Assembly (NCBI RefSeq): GCF_051020955.1
Contig: NW_027476252.1
Coordinates: 248,001 to 312,000 of the forward strand
Length of the DNA stretch: 64,000 nucleotides
Direction of reading: 5' to 3'
Source of the DNA: Megalopta genalis
Lineage: Eukaryota; Arthropoda; Insecta; Hymenoptera; Halictidae
Shown: piece by piece, positions 44,681 through 57,600 of the stretch
Layout of the letters: every line of letters starts with the position of its first letter
Numbering within the stretch: the stretch's first letter is position 1
Position numbers and translations under genes: made by a program
Notes under the pieces: model-generated
Databases searched by the model: none
Told to the model about the DNA's origin: nothing
The model's input: only the letters and a program-made list of their open reading frames with translations

Positions 44681-46244
44681 TTAGCTACAAATCCATGCGA
44701 AACAAATGATTTAGCATCAAACACTTGAGATATCAGTGATATAGCTTCAAATGCAGACGAATAAAACGAGATAGCTTCAAAATCCATGCGATGTAGAATT
44801 TTTAGTTTCTAAACCATGCGAAACAAATGAGTTAGCTTCAAATCAATACGATGTAGAAGGTTTAGCTTCAAATCCATGCGGCACAAATGATTTAGCATCA
44901 GATACTTGCGATATAACTGATACAGTTTCAAATGCAGACGAATCAAACGAGTTAGCTTCAAAATCCATGCGATACACATCATTTAGCTCTAAATCCATGC
45001 GAAATAGAAGGCTCAGCTTCAAATCCATGCGAAACACATGATTTAGCAGCAAATAAAGGCTATGTAGAAGGTTCAGTTTCAAATCCATGCGAAACATATG
45101 ATTTAGGTTCAGATACTTGCGATATAAGTGATATACCTTCGAATTCAGACGAAACAAACGACTTAGCTTCAAACCAATGCGATGTGGAAGGTTTAGCTTC
45201 AAACCAATGCGATGTAGAGGGTTTAGCTTCAAATCCGTTCGACACAAATTACTTGCATCAGATACTTGCGAAATTAGTGATATAGCTTCAAATGCAGGAG
45301 AAACAAACGAGTTAGCTTCAAATCCAAGCAAAACACATGATTCAGATTCAAATCAATGTGATGTAGAAGGTTTAGCTTCAGATCCATGCGACACAAATGA
45401 TTTAGCTTCATATAATTGCGATATAAGTGATATAACTTCAAATGCAGGAGAAACAAACGAGTTAGCTTCAAAATCCATATGATACACATGATTTAGATTG
45501 AAATCAATGCGATGTTGAAGTTTTAGCTTCAAATCCATGCGGCACAAATGACTTAGCTTCAGATACTTGCGATATAGGTGATATAGCTTCAAATGCAAGA
45601 GAAACAAACGAGTTAGCTACAAAATCCATGCGAAACACATGATTTAGCTGCAAATAAATGCGATGTAGAAGGCTTAGCTTCAAATCAATGCCAAAAGAAT
45701 GGTTTATATTCAAATACTTGCGATATTCATGATTTAGCTTCAACTGCGTGCGGAACAAACGAGTTAGCACCAAAACCAAGCGAAACACATGATTTAGCTT
45801 CAAATCAATTCGAAGTAGAAGGCTTAGCTTCAAATCCATGCGATATAAATGGTTCAGCTTCTAATACTTTTGATATACACGATTTAGCTGCAACTGCTTG
45901 CGAAACAAACGAGTTAGCTCCAAATCCATGCGAAACACATGATTTAGCGTCAGATACTTGAGATATAAGTGATATTGCTTCAAATGCAGACGAATCAAAC
46001 GAGTTAGCATCAAATACATGCAAAACACATGATTTAGCTTCAAATCAATGCGATGTTGATGGTGTAGCTTCAAATCCAAGCGAAACACATGATTTAGCAT
46101 CAGTTACTTGCGATATAACTGATATAGCTTCAAATGCAGGGGAAACAAACGAGTTAGCATTAAATCCATGCAAAAAAACATGATTTAGCTCCAAATCAAT
46201 GCGATGTAGATGGTTTAGCTTCAAATCCAAGCGAAACACATGAT

Positions 46245-49200
46245 TTAGCATCAGATACTTGCGATATAACTGATATAGCTTCAAATGCAGGCGAAACAAA
46301 CGAGTTAGCATCAAATCCATGCAAAACACATGATTTAGCTTCAAATCAATGCGATGTAGAAGGTTTAGCTTCAAATCCATGCGAAGCAAATGATTTAGCT
46401 TCAAACACTTGCGATATAAGTGATATAGCATCAAATGCAGGCGAAACGAACGTTAGCTTCAAATCCATACGAAACATATTATTTAGCTTCAAATCAATGC
46501 GACGTAGAAGGTTTAGCTTCAAACCAATGCGATGTGGAAGGTTTAGCTTCAAACCAATGCGATGTGGAGGGTTTAGCTTCAAATCCGTGCGACACAAATT
46601 GCTTGCATCAGATACTTGCGAAATAAGTGATATAGCTTCAAATGCAGGAGAAACAAACGAGTTAGCTTCAAATCCAAGCAAAACACATGAATCAGCTTCA
46701 GATACTTGCGATATAAGTGATATAGCCTCAAATGCAGACGAAACAAACGTTGTAGCTTCAACTCCATACGAAACATATTATTTAGCTTCAAATCAATGCG
46801 ATGTAGAAGGTTTATCTTCAGATCCATGCGACACAAATGATTTAGCATCAGATAATTGCGATATAAGTGATATAGCTTCAAATTGCAGTCGAAACAATCG
46901 AGTTAGCTTCAAATCCATGCAAAGCAAATGATTGAGCTCCAAATCAATGCTATGTAGAAGGTTTAGAAACAAATCAATGCGACACAAATGGTTGAGCTTC
47001 AAATCAATCCGATGTAGAAAGTTTAGCTTCAAATCCATGCGAAACAATTGATTAAGCATCAAACACTTGGGATATAAGTGATATAGATTCAAATGCAGTC
47101 GAAACAAACGAGTTAGCATCAAATCCATGCAAAACACATGATTTAGCTGCAAATAAATGCGATGTAGAAGCTTCAGCTTCAAATCCACGTGAAACAAATG
47201 ATTTAGCTTCAGATAATTGCGATATAAGTGATATAGCTTCAAATGCAGACGAATCAAACGAGTTAGCTACAAAATCCAAGCGAAGCACATGATTTAACTT
47301 CAAATCAATGCGATGTGGAAGGTTTAGCTTCAAATCCATGCGAAACAAATGATTTAGCTTCAAGCACTTGGGATATAAGTGATATAGCTGCAAATGCAGG
47401 AGAAACAAACGAGTTAGCTTCAAATCCATGTAAAACACATGATTGAGCTTCAAATCAATGCTATGTGGAAGGTATAGCTTCAAATCCATGCGACACAAAT
47501 AATTTAGCTTCAGATACTTGCGATATAAGTGATATAGATTCAAATGCAGGGAAAACATACGAGTTAGCTTCAAATCCATGCAAAACACATAATTAAGCTA
47601 CAAATCAATGCTATGTAGGAGGTTTAGCTTCAAATCCATGCGACACAAATGACTTAGCTTCAGATACTTGCGATATAAGTGATATAGCTTCAAATGCAGA
47701 CGAATCAATCAAGTTAGCTTGAAAAACCATGCGATACACATGATTTAGATTCAAATCAATGCGATGTAGAAGGTTTAGTTTCAAATCCATGCGAAACAAA
47801 TGATTTTGCTTCAAACACTTGCGATATAAGTGATATAGCATCAAATGCAAAACAAACATGTTAGCTTCAAATCCAAGTGGAACACATGATTTAGATTCAA
47901 ATCAATGCGATGTAGAAGGTTTTGCTTAAAATCCAAGCGAAGCACATGATTTAACTTCAAATCAATGCGATGTGGAAGGTTTAGCTTCAAATCCATGCGA
48001 AACAAATGATTTAGCTTCAAGCACTTGGGATATAAGTGATATAGCTGCAAATGCAGGAGAAACAAACGAGTTAGCTGCAAAATCCATACGATACACATGA
48101 ATTAGATTGAAATCAATTAGAGTGTTGAAGTTTTAGCTGCAAATCCATGCGGCACAAATGATTTAGCTTCAGATACTTGGGATATAAGTGATATTGCTTC
48201 AAATGCAGACGAATCAAACGAGTTAGTTTCAAAATCCATGCGGTACACATCATTTAGCTTCAAATCAATGCGATGTAGAAGGTTTAGCTTCAAACCAATG
48301 CGATGTGGAAGGTTTAGCTTCAAACCAAGGCGATGTGGAGCGTTTAGCTTCAAATCCGTGCGACAAAAATTACTTGCATTAGATACTTGCGAAATAAGTG
48401 ATATAGCTTCAAATGCAGGAGAAACAAACGAGTTAGCTTCAAATACAAGCAAAACACAAGATTCAGCTTCAAATCAATACGATGTAGAATGTTTAGCTTC
48501 AGATCCATGCGACACAAATGATTTAGCATCAGATACTTGCGATATAACTGATATAGCTTCAAATGCAGGGGAAACAAACGAGTTAGCATCCAATCCATGC
48601 AAAACACATGATGTAGCTGCAAATCAATGCGATGTAAAAGGATTAGCTCCAAATCCAAGCGAAACAATTGATTTAGCTTCAAACACTAGTGATATAAGTG
48701 ATATAGCTGCAAATGCAGACGAATCAAACGGGATAGCTTCAAAAAGAATCGAAACATATCATTTAGCTTGAAATCGATACGATGGAGGTAGGTTTAGCTT
48801 CAAATCCATGCGAAACAAATGATTTAGCTTCAAACACTTGCGAGGTAAGTGATATAGCATCAAATGCAGGCGACACGAACGTTAGCTTCAAATCCATGCG
48901 AAACACATGATTTAGCTTCAAATCAATGCGATGTTGAAGGTTTAGCTTCAAATCCATGCGAAACAAATGATTTAGCATCAGATACTTTCGATATAACTGA
49001 TATAGCTTCAAACGCAGGGGAAACAAACGTGTTAGCATCAAATCCATGCAGAACACATGATTCAGCTTCAAATCAAAGCGATGTAGAAGGTATAGCTTCA
49101 AATCCAAGCGAAACATATGATTTAGCTGCAAATCAATGCGATGTAGAAGGTTTAGCTTCAAATCCATGCGACACAAATGATTTAGCATCAGATACTTGCG

Positions 49201-50538
49201 ATATAACTGATATAGCTTCAAATGCAGGGGAAACAAACGAGTTAGCATCCAATCCATGCAAAACACATGATGTAGCTGCAAATCAATGCGATGTAAAAGG
49301 ATTAGCTCCAAATCCAAGCGAAACAATTGATTTAGCTTCAAACACTAGTGATATAAGTGATATAGCTGCAAATGCAGACGAATCAAACGGGATAGCTTCA
49401 AAAAGAATCGAAACATATCATTTAGCTTGAAATCGATACGATGGAGGTAGGTTTAGCTTCAAATCCATGCGAAACAAATGATTTAGCTTCAAACACTTGC
49501 GAGGTAAGTGATATAGCATCAAATGCAGGCGACACGAACGTTAGCTTCAAATCCATGCGAAACACATGATTTAGCTTCAAATCAATGCGATGTTGAAGGT
49601 TTAGCTTCAAATCCATGCGAAACAAATGATTTAGCATCAGATACTTTCGATATAACTGATATAGCTTCAAACGCAGGGGAAACAAACGAGTTAGCATCCA
49701 ATCCATGCAAAACACATGATGTAGCTGCAAATCAATGCGATGTAAAAGGATTAGCTTCAAATCCATGCGAAACAAATGATTTAGCATCAGATACTTGCGA
49801 TATAACTGATATAGCTTCAAATGCAGGGGAAACAAACGAGTTAGCATAAAATCCATGCAAAACACATGATTTAACTTCAAATCAATGCGATGTAGAAGGT
49901 TTAGCTTCAAATCCATGCGAAACAAATGATTTAGCTTCAAACACTTGTGATATAAGTGATATAGCATCAAATGCAGGCGAAACGAACGTTAGCTTCAAAT
50001 CCATGCGAAACACACGATTTAGCTGCAAATCAAGGCGATGTAGAAGGTTTAGCTTCAAATCCATGCTAAACAAATCATTTAGTATCAGATACTTGCGCTA
50101 TAACTGATATAGCTTCAAATGCAGGGGAAACACCGAGTTAGCATGAAATCCATTCAAAACACATGATTTAGCTTCAAATCAATGCGATGTAGAAGGTTTA
50201 GCTTCAAATCCATGCGAAAAAAATGATTTAGCATCAGATACTTGCGATATAACTGATATAGCTTCAAATGCAGACGAATCAAACGAGTTAGATTCAAAAT
50301 CCATGCGATACACATCATTTAGCTCTAAATCCATGCGAAATAAAAGGCTTAGCTTCAAATCCATGCGAAACACATGATTTAGCTGCAAATCAATGCTATG
50401 TAGAAGGTTTAGTTTCAAATCCATGCGAAACATATGATTTCGGTTCAGATACTTGCGATATAAGTGACATACCTTCGAATTCAGACGAAATAAACGACTT
50501 AGCTTCAAATCAATACGATGTAGAAGGTTTAGCTTCAA
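46245..50538 (+). repeat. 4.3-kb duplication, copy 1 (partner 52874-57074)
   Basis: This is the largest duplicated segment seen. The offset to the partner is 6629 at the left end (46434 against 53063), 6478 after a 150-bp difference near 47210-47360, 7135 across 47841-49341, and 6536 at the right end (49882-50538). Copy 1 carries its own internal duplication, 48502-49029 repeated at 49161-49688 (offset 659), which the partner lacks. Outside these steps the copies are nearly identical by eye. Confidence 0.87.
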
Positions 50539-52873
50539 TTCCAAGCGTAGCAGATGATTTAGCAGCAAATCAATGCGATGTAGAAGGTTTAGCTTTATAT
50601 CCATGCGACACAAATGATTTAGCTTCAGATACTTACGATATAAGTGATATAGCTTCAAATGCAGGAGAAACAAACGAGTTATCTTCAAAATCCATGCGAT
50701 ACACATGATTTAGCTGGAAATCAATGCTATGTAGAAGGTTTAGTTTCAAATCCATGCGAAACATATGATTTAGGTTCAGATACTTGCGATATAAGAGATA
50801 TAACTTCGAATTCAGACGAAACAAACGACTTAGCTTCAAAACAATACGATGTAGAAGGTTTAGCTTCAAATCCATGCGATGTAGAATGTTTAGCTTCTAA
50901 TCCATGCGAAACAAATGAGTTAGCTTCAAATCAATACGATGTAGAAGGTTTAGCTTCAAATCCATGCGAAACATATGATTTAGCATCAAACACTTGGGAT
51001 ATAAGTGATATAGCTTCAAATGCAGACGAATCAAACGAGTTAGCTTCAAAATCCATGCGATACACATGATTTAGCTATAAATCCATGCGAAGTAGAAGGC
51101 TTAGCTTCAAATCCATGTGAAACAAATGATTTAGGTTCAGATACTTGCGATATAAGTGATATAGCTTCAAATGCAAGGAGAAACAAACGAGTTAGCAAAA
51201 AATCCATGCAAAAAACATGATTTAGTTTCAAATCAATGCGACGTAGACGGTTTAGCTTCAAATCCATGCGAAACACATGATTTAGCTGCAAATCAATGCG
51301 ATGTAGAAGGTTTAGCTTCAAATCCATGCGAACAAATGATTTAGCTTCAAACTCTTGGATATAAGTGATATAGCTTCAAATGCAGACGAATCAAACGAGT
51401 TAGCTTCAAAATCCATGCGATACACATCATTTAGCTTTAAATCAATACGATGTAGAAGGTTTAGCTTCAAATCCAAGCGGAACATATGATTTAGCTTCAA
51501 ATCAATGCGATGTAGAAGGTTTAGCTTCAAATCCATTCGAAACAAATGATTTAGCATCATTTACTTTCGATATAACTGGCATAGCTTCAAATGCAGGGGA
51601 AACAAACGAGTTAGCATCAAATCCATGCAAAACACATGATTTAGCTGCAAATAAATGCGATGTAGAAGGTTTAGCTTCAGATCCATGCGACACAAATGAT
51701 TTAGCTTCAGATAATTGCGATATAAGTGATATAGCTTCAAATGCAGGAGAAACAAACGAGTTAGCTTCAAAATCCATACGATACGCATGATTCAGCTCCA
51801 AATCAATGCGATGTAGAAGGTATAGCTACAAATCCATGCGAAACAAATGATTTAGCATCAAACACTTGGGATATAAGTGATATAGCTTCAAATGCAGTCG
51901 AATCAAACGAGTTAGCTTCAAAATCCATGCGATACACATCATTTAGCTTTAAATCCATGCGAAATAGAAGGCTTAGCTTCAAAACCATGTGAAACAAATG
52001 ATTTAGGTTCAGATACTTGCGATATAAGTGATATAGCTTCAAATGCAAGGAGAAACAAACGAGTTAGCAAAAAATCCATGCAAAAAACATGATTTAGTTT
52101 CAAATCAAAGCGACGTAGACGGTTTAGCTTCAAATCCATGTGAAACACATGATTTAGCTGCAAATCAATGCGATGTAGAAGGTTTAGCTTCAAATCCATG
52201 CGAAACAAATGATTTAGCATCAGATACTTTCGATATAACTGGCATAGCTTCAAATGCAGGGGAAACAAACGAGTTAGCATCAAATCCATGCAAAACACAT
52301 GATTTAGCTGCAAATCAATGCGATGTAGAAGGTTTAGCTTCAGATCCATGCGACACAAATGATTTAGCTTCAGATAATTGCGATATAAGTGATATAGCAT
52401 CAAATGCAGGCGATATGAACGAGTTAGCATCAAATCCATGCAAAACACATTATTTTGCTTCAAATCAATGCGATGTAGAAGGTTTAGCTTCAAGTCCATG
52501 CGAAACAAATGATTTATCATCATATACTTGCGATATGACTGATATAGCATCAAATGCAGGCGAAACGAACGAGTTAGCTTCAAATCCATGCGAAACACAT
52601 GATTTAGATGCAAATCAATGCGATGTAGCAGGTATAGATTCAAATCCATGCGAAACATATGATTTAGGTTCAGATACTTGCGATATAAGTGATATACCTT
52701 CGAATTCAGACGAAACAAACGACTTAGCTTCAAATCAATACGATGTAGAAGGTTTAGCTTCAAATCCATGCGATGTAGAATGTTTAGCTTCTAATCCATG
52801 CGAAACAAATGAGTTAGATTCAAATCAATACGATGTAGAAGGTTTAGCATCAAATCCATGCGAAACAAATGTT

Positions 52874-55800
52874 TTAGCATCAGATACTTGCGATATAACT
52901 GATATAGCTTCAAATGCAGGCGAAACAAACGAGTTAGCATCAAATCCATGCAAAACACATGATTTAGCTTCAAATCAATGCGATGTAGAAGGTTTAGCTT
53001 CAAATCCATGCGAAGCAAATGATTTAGCTTCAAACACTTGCGATATAAGTGATATAGCATCAAATGCAGGCGAAACGAACGTTAGCTTCAAATCCATACG
53101 AAACATATTATTTAGCTTCAAATCAATGCGACGTAGAAGGTTTAGCTTCAAACCAATGCGATGTGGAAGGTTTAGCTTCAAACCAATGCGATGTGGAGGG
53201 TTTAGCTTCAAATCCGTGCGACACAAATTGCTTGCATCAGATACTTGCGAAATAAGTGATATAGCTTCAAATGCAGGAGAAACAAACGAGTTAGCTTCAA
53301 ATCCAAGCAAAACACATGAATCAGCTTCAGATACTTGCGATATAAGTGATATAGCCTCAAATGCAGACGAAACAAACGTTGTAGCTTCAACTCCATACGA
53401 AACATATTATTTAGCTTCAAATCAATGCGATGTAGAAGGTTTATCTTCAGATCCATGCGACACAAATGATTTAGCATCAGATAATTGCGATATAAGTGAT
53501 ATAGCTTCAAATTGCAGTCGAAACAATCGAGTTAGCTTCAAATCCATGCAAAGCAAATGATTGAGCTCCAAATCAATGCTATGTAGAAGGTTTAGAAACA
53601 AATCAATGCGACACAAATGGTTGAGCTTCAAATCAATCCGATGTAGAAAGTTTAGCTTCAAATCCATGCGAAACAATTGATTAAGCATCAAACACTTGGG
53701 ATATAAGTGATATAGATTCAAATGCAGTCGAAACAAACGAGTTGGATTCAAATGCATGCGAAACTCATGATTTAGCTTCAAATCAATGCGATGTAGAAGC
53801 TTCAGCTTCAAATCCACGTGAAACAAATGATTTAGCTTCAAACACTTGGGCTATAAGTGATATAGCTTCAAATGCAGTCGAAACAAACGAGTTAGCTTCA
53901 AATCCATGTAAAACACATGATTGAGCTTCAAATCAATGCTATGTGGAAGGTATAGCTTCAAATCCATGCGACACAAATAATTTAGCTTCAGATACTTGCG
54001 ATATAAGTGATATAGATTCAAATGCAGGGAAAACATACGAGTTAGCTTCAAATCCATGCAAAACACATAATTAAGCTACAAATCAATGCTATGTAGGAGG
54101 TTTAGCTTCAAATCCATGCGACACAAATGACTTAGCTTCAGATACTTGCGATATAAGTGATATAGCTTCAAATGCAGACGAATCAATCAAGTTAGCTTGA
54201 AAAACCATGCGATACACATGATTTAGATTCAAATCAATGCGATGTAGAAGGTTTAGTTTCAAATCCATGCGAAACAAATGATTTTGCTTCAAACACTTGC
54301 GATATAAGTGATATAGCATCAAATGCAAAACAAACATGTTAGCTTCAAATCCAAGTGGAACACATGATTTAGCTTCAAATCAATGCGATGTAGAAGGTTT
54401 TGCTTAAAATCCAAGCGAAGCACATGATTTAACTTCAAATCAATGCGATGTGGAAGGTTTAGCTTCAAATCCATGCGAAACAAATGATTTAGCTTCAAGC
54501 ACTTGGGATATAAGTGATATAGCTGCAAATGCAGGAGAAACAAACGAGTTAGCTTCAAATCCATGTAAAACACATGATTGAGCTTCAAATCAATGCTATG
54601 TGGAAGGTATAGCTTCAAATCCATGCGACACAAATAATTTAGCTTCAGATACTTGCGATATAAGTGATATAGATTCAAATGCAGGGAAAACATACGAGTT
54701 AGCTTCAAATCCATGCAAAACACATAATTAAGCTACAAATCAATGCTATGTAGGAGGTTTAGCTTCAAATCCATGCGACACAAATGACTTAGCTTCAGAT
54801 ACTTGCGATATAAGTGATATAGCTTCAAATGCAGACGAATCAATCAAGTTAGCTTGAAAAACCATGCGATACACATGATTTAGATTCAAATCAATGCGAT
54901 GTAGAAGGTTTAGTTTCAAATCCATGCGAAACAAATGATTTTGCTTCAAACACTTGCGATATAAGTGATATAGCATCAAATGCAAAACAAACATGTTAGC
55001 TTCAAATCCAAGTGGAACACATGATTTAGATTCAAATCAATGCGATGTAGAAGGTTTTGCTTAAAATCCAAGCGAAGCACATGATTTAACTTCAAATCAA
55101 TGCGATGTGGAAGGTTTAGCTTCAAATCCATGCGAAACAAATGATTTAGCTTCAAGCACTTGGGATATAAGTGATATAGCTGCAAATGCAGGAGAAACAA
55201 ACGAGTTAGCTGCAAAATCCATACGATACACATGAATTAGATTGAAATCAATTAGAGTGTTGAAGTTTTAGCTGCAAATCCATGCGGCACAAATGATTTA
55301 GCTTCAGATACTTGGGATATAAGTGATATTGCTTCAAATGCAGACGAATCAAACGAGTTAGTTTCAAAATCCATGCGGTACACATCATTTAGCTTCAAAT
55401 CAATGCGATGTAGAAGGTTTAGCTTCAAACCAATGCGATGTGGAAGGTTTAGCTTCAAACCAAGGCGATGTGGAGCGTTTAGCTTCAAATCCGTGCGACA
55501 AAAATTACTTGCATTAGATACTTGCGAAATAAGTGATATAGCTTCAAATGCAGGAGAAACAAACGAGTTAGCTTCAAATACAAGCAAAACACAAGATTCA
55601 GCTTCAAATCAATACGATGTAGAATGTTTAGCTTCAGATCCATGCGACACAAATGATTTAGCATCAGATACTTGCGATATAACTGATATAGCTTCAAATG
55701 CAGGGGAAACAAACGAGTTAGCATCCAATCCATGCAAAACACATGATGTAGCTGCAAATCAATGCGATGTAAAAGGATTAGCTCCAAATCCAAGCGAAAC

Positions 55801-57074
55801 AATTGATTTAGCTTCAAACACTAGTGATATAAGTGATATAGCTGCAAATGCAGACGAATCAAACGGGATAGCTTCAAAAAGAATCGAAACATATCATTTA
55901 GCTTGAAATCGATACGATGGAGGTAGGTTTAGCTTCAAATCCATGCGAAACAAATGATTTAGCTTCAAACACTTGCGAGGTAAGTGATATAGCATCAAAT
56001 GCAGGCGACACGAACGTTAGCTTCAAATCCATGCGAAACACATGATTTAGCTTCAAATCAATGCGATGTTGAAGGTTTAGCTTCAAATCCATGCGAAACA
56101 AATGATTTAGCATCAGATACTTTCGATATAACTGATATAGCTTCAAACGCAGGGGAAACAAACGTGTTAGCATCAAATCCATGCAGAACACATGATTCAG
56201 CTTCAAATCAAAGCGATGTAGAAGGTATAGCTTCAAATCCAAGCGAAACATATGATTTAGCTGCAAATCAATGCGATGTAGAAGGTTTAGCTTCAAATCC
56301 ATGCGAAACAAATGATTTAGCATCAGATACTTGCGATATAACTGATATAGCTTCAAATGCAGGGGAAACAAACGAGTTAGCATAAAATCCATGCAAAACA
56401 CATGATTTAACTTCAAATCAATGCGATGTAGAAGGTTTAGCTTCAAATCCATGCGAAACAAATGATTTAGCTTCAAACACTTGTGATATAAGTGATATAG
56501 CATCAAATGCAGGCGAAACGAACGTTAGCTTCAAATCCATGCGAAACACACGATTTAGCTGCAAATCAAGGCGATGTAGAAGGTTTAGCTTCAAATCCAT
56601 GCTAAACAAATCATTTAGTATCAGATACTTGCGCTATAACTGATATAGCTTCAAATGCAGGGGAAACACCGAGTTAGCATGAAATCCATTCAAAACACAT
56701 GATTTAGCTTCAAATCAATGCGATGTAGAAGGTTTAGCTTCAAATCCATGCGAAAAAAATGATTTAGCATCAGATACTTGCGATATAACTGATATAGCTT
56801 CAAATGCAGACGAATCAAACGAGTTAGATTCAAAATCCATGCGATACACATCATTTAGCTCTAAATCCATGCGAAATAAAAGGCTTAGCTTCAAATCCAT
56901 GCGAAACACATGATTTAGCTGCAAATCAATGCTATGTAGAAGGTTTAGTTTCAAATCCATGCGAAACATATGATTTCGGTTCAGATACTTGCGATATAAG
57001 TGACATACCTTCGAATTCAGACGAAATAAACGACTTAGCTTCAAATCAATACGATGTAGAAGGTTTAGCTTCAA
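52874..57074 (+). repeat. 4.2-kb duplication, copy 2 (partner 46245-50538)
   Basis: This is the partner of the 46.2-50.5-kb segment. It contains a private tandem duplication of 657 bp (53889-54545 and 54546-55202) that copy 1 lacks. The two 657-bp units differ at a base I noticed (54371 C against 55028 A). Copy 2 lacks about 150 bp present in copy 1 near 47.2-47.4 kb and lacks copy 1's 659-bp-offset duplication. The left edge is at the shared TTAGCATCAGATACTTGCG (52874) and the right edge is where copy 1 reads CAATTCCAAGCG and copy 2 CAAATCCATGCG. Confidence 0.87.
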
Positions 57075-57600
57075 ATCCATGCGACACAAATGATTTAGCT
57101 TCAGATAATTGCGATATAAGTGATATAGATTCAAATGCAGGAGAAACAAACGAGTTAACTTCAAAATCCATATGATACACATGATTTAGATTGAAATCAA
57201 TGCGATGTTGAAGTTTAAGCTTCAAATCCATGCGGCACAAATGATTTAGCTTCAGGTACTTGCGATATAAGTGATATAGTTTCAAATGCTGGAGAAACAA
57301 ACGAGTTAGCTACAAATCCATGCGAAATACATGATTTAGCTGCAAATAATTGCGATGTAGATGGCTTAGCTTCAAAACAATGCCAAACAAATGGTTCATA
57401 TTCAAACACTTGTGATATTCATGATTTAGCTTCAATTGCATGCGGAACAAACGAGTTAGCTCCAAATCCAAGCGAAACACATGATTTAGCTTCAAATCAA
57501 TTCGAAGTAGAAGGCTTAGCTTCAAATCCATGCGACATAAGTGGTTCAGCTTCTAATACTTGTGTTATACACGATTTAGATGCAACTGCTTGCGAAACAA

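Larger units (their letters stand above)
37201..57600 (+). repeat. Satellite zone IV (same family as zone II, most homogeneous)
   Basis: The zone II variants return: GATATAACTGATATAGC, CAGGGGAAAC, and the shortened GAAACACCGAGTTAGC near 38427, 39095, 39605, 43533, 44311, 50127 and 56667. New markers are the GATGTGGAGGGTTTAGC monomer (near 40806, 41916, 42724, 43144, 43922, 46562, 53190) and a 28-bp E/A junction GAACGTTAGC. This zone holds the longest forward-frame ORF (52043-53560) and the largest duplications in the window. Low divergence between duplicated blocks suggests it is the most recently active part of the array. Confidence 0.7.

Noticed and set aside
52043..53560. Forward-strand gene for a Cys-containing decapeptide repeat protein (505 codons)
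   Set aside because: Frame switches inside the ORF, many stop-bearing sister monomers, indels that ignore the codon phase, and equally open frames on the other strand all argue for a repeat artefact. No start context, signal peptide, intron or non-repeat terminal domain is visible.
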